From NCBI RefSeq assembly GCF_001577755.1, contig NZ_CP010776.1:2604001-2668000 (forward strand): 64,000 nt of DNA, written 5' to 3'. This document shows, one piece after another, positions 8,491 to 17,976 of this stretch. This DNA comes from Rufibacter sp. DG15C (GTDB lineage Bacteria; Bacteroidota; Bacteroidia; Cytophagales; Hymenobacteraceae). The number at the start of each line of letters is the position of its first letter. The stretch's first letter is position 1. A model generated the notes under the pieces. It was not told the DNA's origin and searched no databases. It was given only the letters and a program-made list of their open reading frames with translations. A program made the translations under genes and the position numbers.

Positions 8491-10602
8491 CTAAGAATTT
8501 AACGTAGGTCCTGTGCCCATTCCAGCGCTTGGTCTATCCTCAGGCTCCACGGTGGTTGGCGTCTCTTCCTGACCGTTTTGCGCATCTGAAGGAATAATCA
8601 CATGCGTATCTGCCTCCACCTCACTTTGGGTTTTGCTACGGTCTGTACCCGCCGTGTGGGCTTGGTACGTAGTCAAGCCTTCAAACGGACGCTTTCCTAC
8701 CAAACGCTCCAAGTCATTCTGGAAGATGATTTCCTTCTCCAACAGTTCTTGGGCTACCAATTCTAATTCTGGACGTTTCTCGGTCAATAACTGAATGGTA
8801 CGGTTGTAGGCATCACTCACCAACAGACGTACTTCAGAGTCAATGGTCTCTGCAGTGGCTTCTGAGTAAGGCTTAGTGAACGCGTTGTCTGGCTGCTTAG
8901 AGTCATAGAAAGACAGGTTGCCAATGCGGTCATTCATGCCGTACATGGTCACAATGCTGTACGCCATCTTGGTGATGCGCTCTAAGTCGCTCAGCGCACC
9001 CGTAGAGATTTTCCCGAAGACAATCTGCTCAGCGGCACGACCACCTAAGGCCATGCACATCTCGTCTATTAACTGCTCAGTGTTATAGAGGAACTGTTCT
9101 TTTGGCAGGTACTGCGCATAACCCAAAGCGGCAACACCGCGTGGTACAATGCTCACTTTCACCAAAGGATCGCAGTGCTCCAGGAACCAGCCTGCAATGG
9201 CATGACCCGCTTCATGGTAGGCTACAATTTTCTTCTCTTCTGGAGAGATGATTTTGTTTTTCTTCTCTAAACCACCAATTACGCGGTCAATAGCATCATT
9301 GAAATCTTGCATCTCAATGGCTTTCTTGTTGCGTCTGGCAGCGATCAGAGCGGCCTCATTACAAACGTTGGCAATCTCAGCACCGGCAAAACCTGGCGTC
9401 TGGGCGGCCAATTTCTTGGCATCCACATCTTCGGCTAAAGTCAACGGGCCTAAATGCACGTTGAAAATCTGCGTACGACCGTTCACGTCTGGCTTGTCAA
9501 TGCTTATCTGGCGGTCAAAACGACCTGGACGCAACAAGGCAGAATCCAGAATGTCAGGACGGTTGGTAGCCGCCAGGATGATTACCCCAGAATCGGTGGC
9601 AAAACCATCCATCTCCACTAGCAGGGAGTTCAAAGTGTTCTCACGCTCGTCATTGCCGCCGGGCATTTGACCGCGGCTACGGCTACGGCCAATGGCGTCA
9701 ATCTCATCAATAAAGATGATACACGGGGCTTTGGCTTTGGCCTGCTTAAACAAGTCACGCACACGGGCCGCGCCCACGCCCACAAACATCTCCACGAAGT
9801 CTGAACCAGACAAAGAGAAGAAAGGAACGTCTGCCTCACCGGCTACGGCTTTGGCTAATAAGGTTTTACCAGTGCCCGGAGGGCCTACCAGCAAAGCGCC
9901 TTTCGGGATTTTACCGCCTAGAATGGTGAACTTGGTAGGGTTCTTCAAGAACTCTACAATCTCTTCAATCTCTTCTTTGGCTTCCTCTAGACCGGCCACG
10001 TCCTTGAACGTGATTTTTACCTTGTTCTCGGCGTCAAACAGCGCGGCGCGTGATTTACCAATGTTAAAGATTTGGCCACCGGCTCCGCCACCCGCCATGC
10101 GGCGCATCAAGAACCAGAAGCCTACCATTAACAGGATAAAGAACGGCCAGCCCATCAGTATTTCCATCAGGCCTGCGCGCTTCTCCGTCTCCAACGGAAT
10201 GCGCTGCTCTCTTGGCGTGGCCGCCTGCATTTTGTCAAAATCCTCTTTGAAACTTTCAGCGGAGATGATGTCAAAATGGTAGTGAGGACCGGTTTTGGTA
10301 GCAAAGGTGCCGCGGTTCTCTAGTTGGCCTTTGTATTTGTCATTGTTGAGCGCCTCTTCCTTGAGCGTTACCTCAACACTGTTGTTGTTCACTACCGCCA
10401 CCCGCTTTACGTCTTGGGCCATGAGCATGTCCTCAAAGGCATACTGCTTGATCTCAACGGTAGAGTTTTGGTTGTTGTAATAGGTAAGACCAAAGATAAA
10501 CAACACCAACGCCGCTAGCACCCACATTTGCATGGTAGGCTTGGGAGGAGTGTTGGGGATTATCTTGCGCCTTTTATTCTTATTCTCTGGTTTTTCAGTC
10601 AT
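8491..10602 (-). CDS. ftsH: ATP-dependent zinc metalloprotease FtsH
   Basis: 703 residues. A first membrane helix at about 25-43, a periplasmic domain to about 148, and a second helix at about 150-167. The AAA module has Walker A GPPGTGKT (240-247), Walker B IIFIDEID (295-302) and the second region of homology ending RPGRFDR (358-364). The M41 zinc site is HEAGH (463-467). A charged, Gln/Thr-rich tail of about 60 residues follows. Known: a membrane-anchored hexamer that degrades misassembled membrane proteins and regulators. The order birA | rsfS-ftsH-LUD is common in Bacteroidota. 49 bp separate it from rsfS, so they are probably cotranscribed. Confidence 0.97.
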   Translation of the reverse strand: MTEKPENKNKRRKIIPNTPPKPTMQMWVLAALVLFIFGLTYYNNQNSTVEIKQYAFEDMLMAQDVKRVAVVNNNSVEVTLKEEALNNDKYKGQLENRGTFATKTGPHYHFDIISAESFKEDFDKMQAATPREQRIPLETEKRAGLMEILMGWPFFILLMVGFWFLMRRMAGGGAGGQIFNIGKSRAALFDAENKVKITFKDVAGLEEAKEEIEEIVEFLKNPTKFTILGGKIPKGALLVGPPGTGKTLLAKAVAGEADVPFFSLSGSDFVEMFVGVGAARVRDLFKQAKAKAPCIIFIDEIDAIGRSRSRGQMPGGNDERENTLNSLLVEMDGFATDSGVIILAATNRPDILDSALLRPGRFDRQISIDKPDVNGRTQIFNVHLGPLTLAEDVDAKKLAAQTPGFAGAEIANVCNEAALIAARRNKKAIEMQDFNDAIDRVIGGLEKKNKIISPEEKKIVAYHEAGHAIAGWFLEHCDPLVKVSIVPRGVAALGYAQYLPKEQFLYNTEQLIDEMCMALGGRAAEQIVFGKISTGALSDLERITKMAYSIVTMYGMNDRIGNLSFYDSKQPDNAFTKPYSEATAETIDSEVRLLVSDAYNRTIQLLTEKRPELELVAQELLEKEIIFQNDLERLVGKRPFEGLTTYQAHTAGTDRSKTQSEVEADTHVIIPSDAQNGQEETPTTVEPEDRPSAGMGTGPTLNS

Positions 10603-10651
10603 GGATTGTTTTCGTCAATAAACAAGTAAACTTCAGGCAGAGGGGATATGT

Positions 10652-11050
10652 TTAGACCACCGCCTTACTGGTGCCTTCTTCAGAGGCTACGTGCGTGATT
10701 TCAGCATCACCCCAGAGTTCTTCAAGGGCGTAGAAATCACGTTTTTCTTTCAGGAATACGTGCGCCACAACATCTACGTAGTCCAGTACCACCCACTCAC
10801 GGTTGGTACGGCCTTCGCTCTGCCAAGGATACTCTTTGGTAAGTTTAAATACTTCGTCTTCAATAGAGGTGGCAATGGCGTCCAATTGCGTATCTGAACT
10901 GGCAGAAGCAATAATGAAGTAGTCTGCCACGGCATTCTTAAGGGATTTCAGGTTTAAAACCACTATATCGGCTGCCTTTCTTTCTTGCATTCCTTTTACT
11001 ACCAGCTCTGCCAATATGTCGGATTTATCCTTAATCGTGTTTTGTTTCAT
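10652..11050 (-). CDS. rsfS: Ribosomal silencing factor RsfS
   Basis: 132 residues from the ATG at 11050 (MKQNTIKDKSDILAELVV). The frame stays open to 11425, but that extension runs antisense through birA and has no homology to the family. Family core seen: KAADIVVLNLKSL, ADYFIIASASSDTQLDAIATSI and the conserved WQSEG-x-REWVVLDYVDVVAHVF followed by YALEELWGDAE. Known: RsfS binds uL14 on the 50S subunit and blocks subunit joining when nutrients are scarce. It lies upstream of ftsH on the same strand and faces birA across 34 bp, so both promoters must lie in or around that gap. Confidence 0.95.
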   Translation of the reverse strand: MKQNTIKDKSDILAELVVKGMQERKAADIVVLNLKSLKNAVADYFIIASASSDTQLDAIATSIEDEVFKLTKEYPWQSEGRTNREWVVLDYVDVVAHVFLKEKRDFYALEELWGDAEITHVASEEGTSKAVV

Positions 11051-11084
11051 CTGGGAAATATAAATTTGATCTTCAATAATACGA

Positions 11085-11849
11085 ATGTCTTTGCAAAATC
11101 TTTCGCTGAATACCCTGTTTGTAGGGCAACTACTGCTGTTTTTGCCTGAATGCGCCTCTACCAATACCGTGGCACAGGAGCTAATTAACAAAAATGGCGC
11201 CACAGACGGTTGTGTCATCATTGCGGGCGCCCAAACCGGCGGGCGCGGCCAACGTGGCAATACCTGGGACGTGGAACCTGACAAAAACATCACCTTGTCC
11301 TTGGTGCTCAAGCCCACCTTCCTGGAGGCAAACCAACAATTCAGTCTCAATATTGCCGTTTCTTTGGCGGCTTTGGACCTGCTTAAATCCCATCTGCCCG
11401 AAGGCGCCAGGATCAAGTGGCCCAATGATCTTTACTACCAAGACTTAAAGGTAGGGGGTATCTTGATAGAAAACGCCATAAGTGGCAGATTCTTGCAACA
11501 CACCGTCATTGGCATTGGCATAAACATCAACCAAGTCACCTTTCAACATGAGCGCGCCGCTTCGTTTGCTCTGCTGGCCGGCAAGGAATTCTCACTGTCC
11601 GGCATGGTCACCAAACTATTAGAGAACCTGGAACGACGGTACCTGGCTTTGCGCGCCGGTGCCCATGACCAACAAAAACAGGAGTACCTACAACAGCTGT
11701 ACCGTTACCAGGAATGGCATCCTTTTGAAATTGAGGGCCAGCGGGTGATGGGTCAGATAGCCGGGGTAGACGCGGTAGGAAGGCTGGCCGTCATTGTAGA
11801 ACAGAAATTGCAGTTCTTCCAGTTCCAAGAGATCAAGTACGTTTTCTGA
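11085..11849 (+). CDS. birA: Biotin--[acetyl-CoA-carboxylase] ligase
   Basis: 254 residues, catalytic and C-terminal domains only; there is no N-terminal helix-turn-helix, so this is a class I ligase that should not act as a biotin repressor. Motifs: ECASTNTVAQEL (22-33), the biotinyl-AMP loop TGGRGQRGNTW (51-61), IKWPNDLYY and KVGGILIE. The C-terminal SH3-like domain is at about 205-250. Function: it activates biotin with ATP and attaches it to the carboxyl-carrier lysine of acetyl-CoA carboxylase. The ATG TCT TTG start itself resembles a -7 element, so the true start could lie a few codons further in. Confidence 0.93.
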   Translation: MSLQNLSLNTLFVGQLLLFLPECASTNTVAQELINKNGATDGCVIIAGAQTGGRGQRGNTWDVEPDKNITLSLVLKPTFLEANQQFSLNIAVSLAALDLLKSHLPEGARIKWPNDLYYQDLKVGGILIENAISGRFLQHTVIGIGININQVTFQHERAASFALLAGKEFSLSGMVTKLLENLERRYLALRAGAHDQQKQEYLQQLYRYQEWHPFEIEGQRVMGQIAGVDAVGRLAVIVEQKLQFFQFQEIKYVF

Positions 11850-11853
11850 GCCC

Positions 11854-11891
11854 CGTTTTTGGCCTGATTTCTGGAAAACAGGCCAAAAACA
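11854..11891. repeat. 38-bp palindromic repeat, copy 5 (reverse orientation)
   Basis: Loop GATTTCTGGAAAAC, the reverse complement of the usual loop. Perfect 12-bp arms except the last base. Starts 4 bp after the birA stop codon. Confidence 0.9.
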
Positions 11892-11961
11892 ACCACTTGA
11901 GCGGCAAGGGGTTAGGTTCAAGTTAAGGAGGTGTTAAATATGTGTTTTTTGCCGTCTTTCA

Positions 11962-11992
11962 TTTGCTTTTAACAATATAGGCGGTATATTTG
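11962..11992 (+). promoter_or_regulatory. Bacteroidota-type promoter for the T9SS cargo gene
   Basis: TTTG at 11962-11965, a 19-bp spacer, and TATATTTG at 11985-11992. This is a full match to the -33/-7 pattern TTTG-N19-TAnnTTTG known for the Bacteroidota primary sigma factor. It leaves a leader of about 35-40 nt before the ATG at 12036. Confidence 0.7.
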
Positions 11993-12035
11993 ACCTGTTC
12001 AGGAAGGTATCCAAAGAATAGGAAGCATATATGGT

Positions 12036-12641
12036 ATGAAGATTTTTACGCGCGTTCTTTTAGGGTTTTTAGCTTTCTGTCTGGTTTTTGGAAGCCAGGC
12101 CGCGGCTATTGGCGTGGTGCCGGTGGGTACCAGATCCACAGAGGCCTCAAAGTCAGATTCAGTGCAGATGGTATGGCGCAGTGGCACCAGCTTGACCGTG
12201 ATGGATTTTGGTATTTCTACGGCTCTCAACTTGCCATCTTATAACCCGAACGCGAAGAAATATTCTCCCTTCTTGCACGTAACCACTAACAAGAAAAACA
12301 AGTCTTTTGCGGTAAAGCCTAGCATACGCAACGCTTCTGCATATAAGTCTGGCGTAGCCCGCACGGTGAGCGCCGCCTTGAAAGAGCACAAGGTGATTCC
12401 TTCTTTAAGCGCATATCCTAACCCGTCTACCGGGGTCATCAACTTCTCTTTAAACCCAGTAGGCGATGACAACTACAAAGTGCGCATCTCTAACACCATT
12501 GGCAAAGTGATCAGAACCTATGAGGTAGGGCAGTCTGCCTTGCCGCCGGTAGATTTGTCTGAGTTGCCTGCTGGTATTTATTTCTACAGCCTGTTGGTGA
12601 ATGACAAGATGGTGGAGACCAAGCGCCTGATCTTACAATAG
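12036..12641 (+). CDS. Secreted protein with type IX sorting domain
   Basis: 201 residues. Signal peptide at 1-24 (VLLGFLAFCLVFGSQAAA). The middle (about 25-120) is a Ser/Lys/Asn-rich stretch with no recognised domain. The C-terminal 80 residues are a type A T9SS sorting domain: LSAYPNPSTGVINFSL, YKVRISNTIGKVIRTYEV, LPPVDLSELPAGIYFYSLLVND and the closing KRLILQ. Known: this domain directs export through the Por system, after which it is usually cleaved and the cargo anchored to surface A-LPS or released. With almost no globular cargo, this may be a small surface or matrix protein. It has its own promoter and terminator, so it is monocistronic. Confidence 0.85.
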   Translation: MKIFTRVLLGFLAFCLVFGSQAAAIGVVPVGTRSTEASKSDSVQMVWRSGTSLTVMDFGISTALNLPSYNPNAKKYSPFLHVTTNKKNKSFAVKPSIRNASAYKSGVARTVSAALKEHKVIPSLSAYPNPSTGVINFSLNPVGDDNYKVRISNTIGKVIRTYEVGQSALPPVDLSELPAGIYFYSLLVNDKMVETKRLILQ

Positions 12642-12666
12642 TCCTTTCCAAAAGCACCTATATGAG

Positions 12667-12696
12667 AAGAGCCAGCAATTGCTGGCTCTTTTTTTT
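12667..12696 (+). terminator. Intrinsic terminator after the T9SS cargo gene
   Basis: Stem AAGAGCCAGCA / TGCTGGCTCTT with almost no loop, followed by T8. Confidence 0.9.
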
Positions 12697-12767
12697 AATA
12701 AATGGCCTGGCCGCGCGCTAGGCTTTCAGAAAATTGCTAATTTCGAGGGTTCAATCAATAACACATC

Positions 12768-15728
12768 ATGCTTCAATACAAACGGATTAACAATCTGGTG
12801 GGGTGGCTCGTTTTCGCGGTGGCAACCATTACGTACATACTCACGCTGGAGCCCACAGCCAGTTTCTGGGATGCCGGCGAATTCATTGCCTGCTCTTACA
12901 AGTTATTGGTTCCCCATCCGCCGGGAGCGCCCTTCTATCTATTACTGGGACGCATCTTCTCCTTGTTTGCCTTTGGTGACGTCACGCAGGTGGCCTGGTG
13001 GGTGAACATGCTGTCGGCGCTGTCTAGCTCGTTTACGGTGCTGTTCCTGTTCTGGACTATTACCATTCTGGCGCGCAAATTATTGGTGCAGGACCGTACA
13101 GTTGAACCGACTATGGGCCAAACCATTGCCATCATGGGCAGCGCGGCCGTTGGCGCTTTGGCGTTCACGTTCTCAGATTCTTTCTGGTTTTCTGCCGTAG
13201 AGGCCGAAGTATATGCCTTATCCGCGTTCTTTACCGCGTTTGTGGTGTGGGCCATGCTCCGCTGGGAGATCAGCGCCGACAAACCAACCGCCGACAAATG
13301 GTTGATCTTGATTGCCTACATGGTGGGTCTTTCCATTGGCGTCCATTTGTTGAACTTGGTGGCCTTGCCAGCCTTGGCGTTCATCTTCTTCTTTAGATTA
13401 AAGAAATATTCTACCAAAGGCGCCATTCTTACCCTGGTGGTAAGCGCGGTGGTATTAGGGATTATCCTGGTAGGCGTTATCCCGGGCTTGCCGTCTATTG
13501 CTGGTAAGTTTGAGGTGATATTTGTGAACAGCCTCGGGTTGCCGTTTGGCAGTGGCGTGATCTTCTTTGTAGCCTTGTTCATTGCCTTGCTGGTTTGGGC
13601 TATTAAATACTCCACTAAGAAAGGCAATCGCCTTCTGCACACGGCACTTGTTTGCTTTGTTTACATCCTGATCGGTTATTCCTCTTATTTAATCATTCCT
13701 ATCCGGTCAGGTTATGACCCGACGATTGATGAGAATGACCCTGAGAACATTGTCAGCTTTGTTTCTTATCTGAAGCGTGAGCAATACGGCGACCGTCCTT
13801 TGTTAATTGGACCGCAGTTCAACGCAGAGCCGGTAGACCAGGAAATTGGCGCTGACCAGTACATCAAAGGACCAGAGAACTACATTAAGGTAGACCCTAA
13901 AGTAGAGCCGGTGTACAACAGCGCAGACAAGGTGCTCTTGCCACGTCTATACAGCAACGCACCAGGTCACTTGCAGCAATACCAGAAATGGACCGATGTG
14001 CAGCAGGGCCAGAAGCCTAGCTTTGGCGCCAACATGGAGTTCTTGTTCAAGTACCAGATGGGGCATATGTTCTGGCGGTACTTCGGGTGGAATTTTGTGG
14101 GCCGCGAAGGTGACATTCAAAACTCTGGGGTCTTGTGGCCATGGGAGAGTGACAACGGCCTGCCAGAGCGTATTTCTGAGAGCAAGGCCCGTAATAACTT
14201 CTTAATGTTGCCATTGGCTTTGGGTATTCTTGGCCTCATCTTCCAGATTAGACGCAAAGAGCGCGATGCCTTCATCATTGGCTTGCTCTTCATCTTTACC
14301 GGTATTGCCATTGTGGTGTACCTCAACCAGCCGCCAATTGAACCACGTGAGCGTGACTATACTTTCTCGGGGGCATTTTATGCCTTTAGCATCTGGATTG
14401 GATTGGGCGTGTTGGCCATTGCTGACTTCCTGAGAAAACTAATGAAAGCCGATGTGGCTGCCGGTGCTGTGGCTTCTCTTATTGGCTTAGCCATACCAGG
14501 CGTGATGGCCGCCCAAGGTTGGGACGACCATGACCGTTCAGACAGATACCATTCCCTGGACTCGGCTAAAAACCTGTTGAGCTCCGTAGCGCCTAACGCC
14601 ATCCTGTTCACCAATGGTGACAATGACACGTTCCCGCTGTGGTACGCCCAAGAAGTGGAAGGCTTCAGGACCGATGTGCGTGTGGCTGTATTGAGCTACA
14701 TGAACACTGACTGGTACCTGGATCAAATGAAACGTCAGGCCTACCAGTCTGAGCCCTTCCCGATGAGCTTAGAAAATGCTAACTACCGTCAAGGCATCAA
14801 TGACTACCTGCCGTACATGGAGCGTCCAGAAGTAGCCGCTGGTATTGACCTGAAGCAGTACATTGAACTGGTGAAAGCCAACCATGAGGCCCTGCAGATT
14901 GGTGATCGCTCGGGCAAGACGTATTTGTCTTTCCCAACCAAGAACTTCTTCTTGAACGTGGACAAGCAAGCCGTGATTGCCAACAACGCCGTTGACAAAG
15001 AGCATCAGGATTCTATTGTGAGCCGCATGGCTTGGACCATCAACCAAGGCGGGCTGGAGAAAAAACACCTGGCCATTCTAGACTTGATTGCCAACAACAA
15101 CTGGAAGCGCCCTGTCTACTTCTCTACCACGGCAGACAACTCAGACTTTGTTGGCTTGGACAACTACCTGCAGCTAGAAGGCTTGGCTTACCGCGTAGTG
15201 CCGGTTAAGAGTCCAAACAAAGAGAACATGGGCTACATTGCCAAGGACATCATGTATGATAACATGATGAACAAGTTCTCTTGGCGCAACATGGACCGCG
15301 AGGATATTTTCTACGATGAGAATTACCTGCGTTTCCCGGCCAACGCCCGTGACAAATACTACCAGTTGGCAGTAGAGTACATGAAAGATGATGACATGGC
15401 CACGGCCAAAAAAGTCTTGATGCACTCCCTTGCCCAATTGCCAGACAAGTCCATCCCGTATGACTACTACATGCCACCATACGTGGTTCCATTGTACCAA
15501 CTAGGCGAACAGAAGAAGGCGCAGGAGATTGTGGACGTAATGTACAAACGGGCTGACCAAGCCTTGGCCTATTACTTTAACCAAGAGGCGCTCTTTGACT
15601 CTGAGATTAGAATCAACTTGTTCATCTTGCAGCAATTGATGCAGGTATGCAAGCAGATTGGTATGAATGAAAAAGCTGCCCAGGTTGAGCAAACCTTTAT
15701 GCGCTACTACAGCCAAATGGGTAACTAA
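12768..15728 (+). CDS. DUF2723 membrane protein, O-mannosyltransferase-like
   Basis: 986 residues. The N-terminal half is polytopic, about 10-12 helices. It opens with the family hallmark EPTASFWDAGEFIACSYKL followed by PHPPGAPFYLLLGR, where D and E after the first helix occupy the position of the GT-C catalytic acid. Later loops carry EPRERDYTFSGAFYAF and TNGDNDTFPLWYAQEVEGFR. The C-terminal 250 residues are soluble, with TPR-like helices (ATAKKVLMHSLAQLPDK, AQEIVDVMYKRADQALAYY). Known: DUF2723 proteins resemble protein O-mannosyltransferases; several Bacteroidota glycosylate proteins at D-S/T motifs. Inferred: a lipid-sugar-dependent glycosyltransferase acting on the periplasmic face. Confidence 0.85.
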   Translation: MLQYKRINNLVGWLVFAVATITYILTLEPTASFWDAGEFIACSYKLLVPHPPGAPFYLLLGRIFSLFAFGDVTQVAWWVNMLSALSSSFTVLFLFWTITILARKLLVQDRTVEPTMGQTIAIMGSAAVGALAFTFSDSFWFSAVEAEVYALSAFFTAFVVWAMLRWEISADKPTADKWLILIAYMVGLSIGVHLLNLVALPALAFIFFFRLKKYSTKGAILTLVVSAVVLGIILVGVIPGLPSIAGKFEVIFVNSLGLPFGSGVIFFVALFIALLVWAIKYSTKKGNRLLHTALVCFVYILIGYSSYLIIPIRSGYDPTIDENDPENIVSFVSYLKREQYGDRPLLIGPQFNAEPVDQEIGADQYIKGPENYIKVDPKVEPVYNSADKVLLPRLYSNAPGHLQQYQKWTDVQQGQKPSFGANMEFLFKYQMGHMFWRYFGWNFVGREGDIQNSGVLWPWESDNGLPERISESKARNNFLMLPLALGILGLIFQIRRKERDAFIIGLLFIFTGIAIVVYLNQPPIEPRERDYTFSGAFYAFSIWIGLGVLAIADFLRKLMKADVAAGAVASLIGLAIPGVMAAQGWDDHDRSDRYHSLDSAKNLLSSVAPNAILFTNGDNDTFPLWYAQEVEGFRTDVRVAVLSYMNTDWYLDQMKRQAYQSEPFPMSLENANYRQGINDYLPYMERPEVAAGIDLKQYIELVKANHEALQIGDRSGKTYLSFPTKNFFLNVDKQAVIANNAVDKEHQDSIVSRMAWTINQGGLEKKHLAILDLIANNNWKRPVYFSTTADNSDFVGLDNYLQLEGLAYRVVPVKSPNKENMGYIAKDIMYDNMMNKFSWRNMDREDIFYDENYLRFPANARDKYYQLAVEYMKDDDMATAKKVLMHSLAQLPDKSIPYDYYMPPYVVPLYQLGEQKKAQEIVDVMYKRADQALAYYFNQEALFDSEIRINLFILQQLMQVCKQIGMNEKAAQVEQTFMRYYSQMGN

Positions 15729-15749
15729 ATTAAACTTTATAGTAATTAA

Positions 15750-15786
15750 AAGAGGCTAGCCGGAAACGGTTGGCCTCTTTGTTTTT
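15750..15786 (+). terminator. Intrinsic terminator after the DUF2723 gene
   Basis: Stem AAGAGGC(T)AGCC / GGTTGGCCTCTT around GGAAAC, followed by TGTTTTT. Confidence 0.8.
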
Positions 15787-15793
15787 GGAGTGG

Positions 15794-15831
15794 CGTTTTT
15801 GCCATGTTTTCTGGAAATGAGGCCAAAAATG
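15794..15831. repeat. 38-bp palindromic repeat, copy 6 (reverse orientation)
   Basis: Left arm CGTTTTTGCCAT (mutated), loop GTTTTCTGGAAATG, right arm AGGCCAAAAATG. Eight bases after the DUF2723 terminator. Confidence 0.85.
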
Positions 15832-15904
15832 ACCAGTTAAAATCGTCCTTTTGTCCATGGAAACAGGAACAGGCACTTCGTTTTACAATGCCCATACAAG
15901 CGTC

Positions 15905-15938
15905 TTTGCCGAAGTTTGAAGAAATCCCTCTACCTTTG
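15905..15938 (+). promoter_or_regulatory. Candidate promoter for rlmB
   Basis: TTTG at 15905-15908, 22-bp spacer, TACCTTTG at 15931-15938, which matches TAnnTTTG. Leader of about 45 nt to the ATG at 15988. Confidence 0.55.
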
Positions 15939-15987
15939 CCTTAAGTTGGCGCGCCCTTATTTAGGCCTGCCGTAAGAAAATAGATGC

Positions 15988-16800
15988 ATGGAGAACAGAA
16001 ATTACAGAGATAAAGACGGCGGCGGACGCCCAAATTACCATAGACAACCCAAGGTAGACAAGATGGAGATGGTGTTTGGCCTTCGTCCCATTTTAGAAGC
16101 GCTCAACGCCGGCAAAACTTTAGAGAAGATCTACCTGCAGAAAGGCGTCAATCATAGCATTAGCCAAGAGATTAGTGAGCTGGCCAGAGCTGCGGGTGTT
16201 CCTATTTCTATTGTTCCTATTGAGAAACTGGACCAGCTGACGCGCAAGAATCACCAAGGAGCCGTGGCGTTCCTGTCATCAGTGACGTACTTGCCACTAG
16301 ACGAGATTGTGGCCTCTATCTTTGAAAAAGGCAAAGACCCTTTGCTGTTAGTGCTGGACAGAATCACGGATGTGCGCAACTTTGGCGCCATTGCCCGTAA
16401 CGCCGAGTGTATGGGCGTGGACGCGATTGTGATCCCAAGCCGCGGCGCTGCTCAGATTAACGCAGACGCTTTGAAGACCTCTGCCGGCGCCTTGAACCTG
16501 ATTGCCGTTTGTAGAGAGAATAACCTAAAAGACACGCTTCATTTCTTGAAGGAGTCTGGCATACGCGTAGTGGCCTGTACTGAGAAAGCCGAAGAAGAAT
16601 TAACCGATGCCTCTGTAGACTTGACAGGGCCTCTTGCCATTATGATGGGAAGCGAAGAGGATGGTATCTCTCCAGAGTATTTGAAGCGCGCCGATGTACG
16701 CGTGAAAATTCCGATGACCGGACAGATTCAATCCTTGAACGTGTCCGTGGCCAGCGGTATTGTCTTGTATGAAACCCTTAGACAACGCAGCAAAGCATAA
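15988..16800 (+). CDS. rlmB: 23S rRNA (guanosine-2'-O)-methyltransferase RlmB, SpoU family
   Basis: 270 residues. A basic, Gly/Arg/Asn-rich leader of about 28 residues precedes the substrate-binding L30e-like domain (VFGLRPILEAL to LPLDEIVASI). The SPOUT knot domain follows with motif 1 LDRITDVRNFGAIARNAECMG, motif 2 AIMMGSEEDGISPEYL and motif 3 IPMTGQIQSLNVSVASGIVLYE, all intact. Known: RlmB 2'-O-methylates G2251 of 23S rRNA (E. coli numbering) in the peptidyl-transferase P loop. The tRNA enzyme TrmH is a relative, so the rRNA target is inferred from length and the N-terminal domain. Own promoter and strong terminator. Confidence 0.92.
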   Translation: MENRNYRDKDGGGRPNYHRQPKVDKMEMVFGLRPILEALNAGKTLEKIYLQKGVNHSISQEISELARAAGVPISIVPIEKLDQLTRKNHQGAVAFLSSVTYLPLDEIVASIFEKGKDPLLLVLDRITDVRNFGAIARNAECMGVDAIVIPSRGAAQINADALKTSAGALNLIAVCRENNLKDTLHFLKESGIRVVACTEKAEEELTDASVDLTGPLAIMMGSEEDGISPEYLKRADVRVKIPMTGQIQSLNVSVASGIVLYETLRQRSKA

Positions 16801-16815
16801 GCTTGTAAGAATTAT

Positions 16816-16864
16816 AAAAACGGCACGGCCCGACATTGTTGAAATGTCGGGCCGTGCCGTTTTT
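16816..16864. terminator. Bidirectional terminator between rlmB and manC
   Basis: A near-perfect 22-bp stem AAAAACGGCACGGCCCGACA / TGTCGGGCCGTGCCGTTTTT. A-tract and T-tract on both sides serve the two convergent genes. Its final CGTTTTT is also the left arm of the next repeat copy. Confidence 0.93.
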
Positions 16865-16895
16865 GACCTGTTTTCCAGGATATGGCCTAAAAATG
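16858..16895. repeat. 38-bp palindromic repeat, copy 7 (fused to terminator)
   Basis: Left arm CGTTTTTGACCT overlaps the terminator T-tract by 7 bp. Right end is 2 bp from the manC stop. Confidence 0.85.
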
Positions 16896-16897
16896 GC

Positions 16898-17974
16898 TTA
16901 GATGTATTGGTTGCCTTTCTGAGACTTAGCGTCAGAGACAAAATCCTTCACTTTCTGCTCATCTTCGCGGCGGCAAATCATGAGCACGTTGTCATGCTCT
17001 GCAATGATGTAGTCCGTCAAACCCTGCACTACCACCAATTGGTCTTTAGGCGTTTTGATGATACAGTTGTTCACGTCATAAAGCAGAATGTTGCCATCCA
17101 CAACGTTGCCCTCAGAAGTTTTTTCTGTGACGCTGTACAATGAGTTCCATGTACCCAGATCCGACCAGCCAAAATCGCCCTCAATTACAAAGACGTTGTC
17201 CGCCTTCTCCATGATGCCATAGTCAATAGAAATGTTGCGGGAATGGGAGTAGGCTCTTTCAATAAAAGCTTCTTCCCTGTCTGTGTTCAACACTGCTTTG
17301 CCTTCTTCAAACGTGTCTGCTAATTCACTTAGATGTAGTTCAAAAGCATGCACAATGGCTTTTACACTCCATATAAAAATACCCGAGTTCCAAACAAACT
17401 CACCGCTGTCAAGAAACATTTGGGCAATCTCCAAGGACGGTTTTTCTGTGAAGGTCTTCACCTTCTTCAGGTCGTCTTTCTGGCTACCTAGGAACTGAAT
17501 ATAGCCATAGCCGGTGTCAGGGCGGGTAGGCTTTATGCCTAGAGTGACCAAAATTTCTTGGCTAGCAGTGGCCTCTAAGGCTTGGTTTATGCATTTCTTG
17601 AATGGCTCCTCCCGCAGAATGACGTGGTCTGCCGGACTTACCACAATATTGGCGTTCGGGTTTTTGGCTAGTATTTTATAAGAGGCAAAGGCAATGCAGG
17701 GAGCGGTATTACGGCCAATGGGCTCCAGTAGTAGCTGGTCTTCGCCTAAATTGGGTAGATGCTCTTTTACCAAGGCTTCATACTCTCTGTTGGTGACCAC
17801 ATAAATATGCTCAGGGGGGCATATGCCTTCAAACCGCTTCACGGTTGACTGCAACAGGCTTTCCCCAATGCCCAGTACATCATGGAACTGCTTAGGGTGG
17901 TTGATGCGGCTAAACGGCCAAAACCGGCTGCCAATGCCGCCGGCCATGATCACCACGTAGGTATTCGCGTTCAT
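16898..17974 (-). CDS. manC: Mannose-1-phosphate guanylyltransferase
   Basis: 358 residues, nucleotidyltransferase domain only; the fused phosphomannose-isomerase cupin of longer ManC proteins is absent. Signature loop VIMAGGIGSRFWPFSR (9-24) binds GTP. LLEPIGRNTAPCIAFA, the metal-site VVSPADHVI and FTEKPSLE are also seen. Function: mannose-1-phosphate plus GTP gives GDP-mannose, used for surface polysaccharides and protein glycosylation. It starts 2 bp after the isomerase gene stop, so both lie in one operon of cytoplasmic sugar precursor enzymes. The DUF2723 protein nearby could be a consumer of mannosyl donors, but that link is inference. Confidence 0.93.
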   Translation of the reverse strand: MNANTYVVIMAGGIGSRFWPFSRINHPKQFHDVLGIGESLLQSTVKRFEGICPPEHIYVVTNREYEALVKEHLPNLGEDQLLLEPIGRNTAPCIAFASYKILAKNPNANIVVSPADHVILREEPFKKCINQALEATASQEILVTLGIKPTRPDTGYGYIQFLGSQKDDLKKVKTFTEKPSLEIAQMFLDSGEFVWNSGIFIWSVKAIVHAFELHLSELADTFEEGKAVLNTDREEAFIERAYSHSRNISIDYGIMEKADNVFVIEGDFGWSDLGTWNSLYSVTEKTSEGNVVDGNILLYDVNNCIIKTPKDQLVVVQGLTDYIIAEHDNVLMICRREDEQKVKDFVSDAKSQKGNQYI

Positions 17975-17976
17975 GT

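Noticed and set aside
11051-11425. N-terminal extension of the rsfS frame
   Set aside because: The extension lies antisense to birA and has no RsfS homology; the ATG at 11050 gives the family-length protein.
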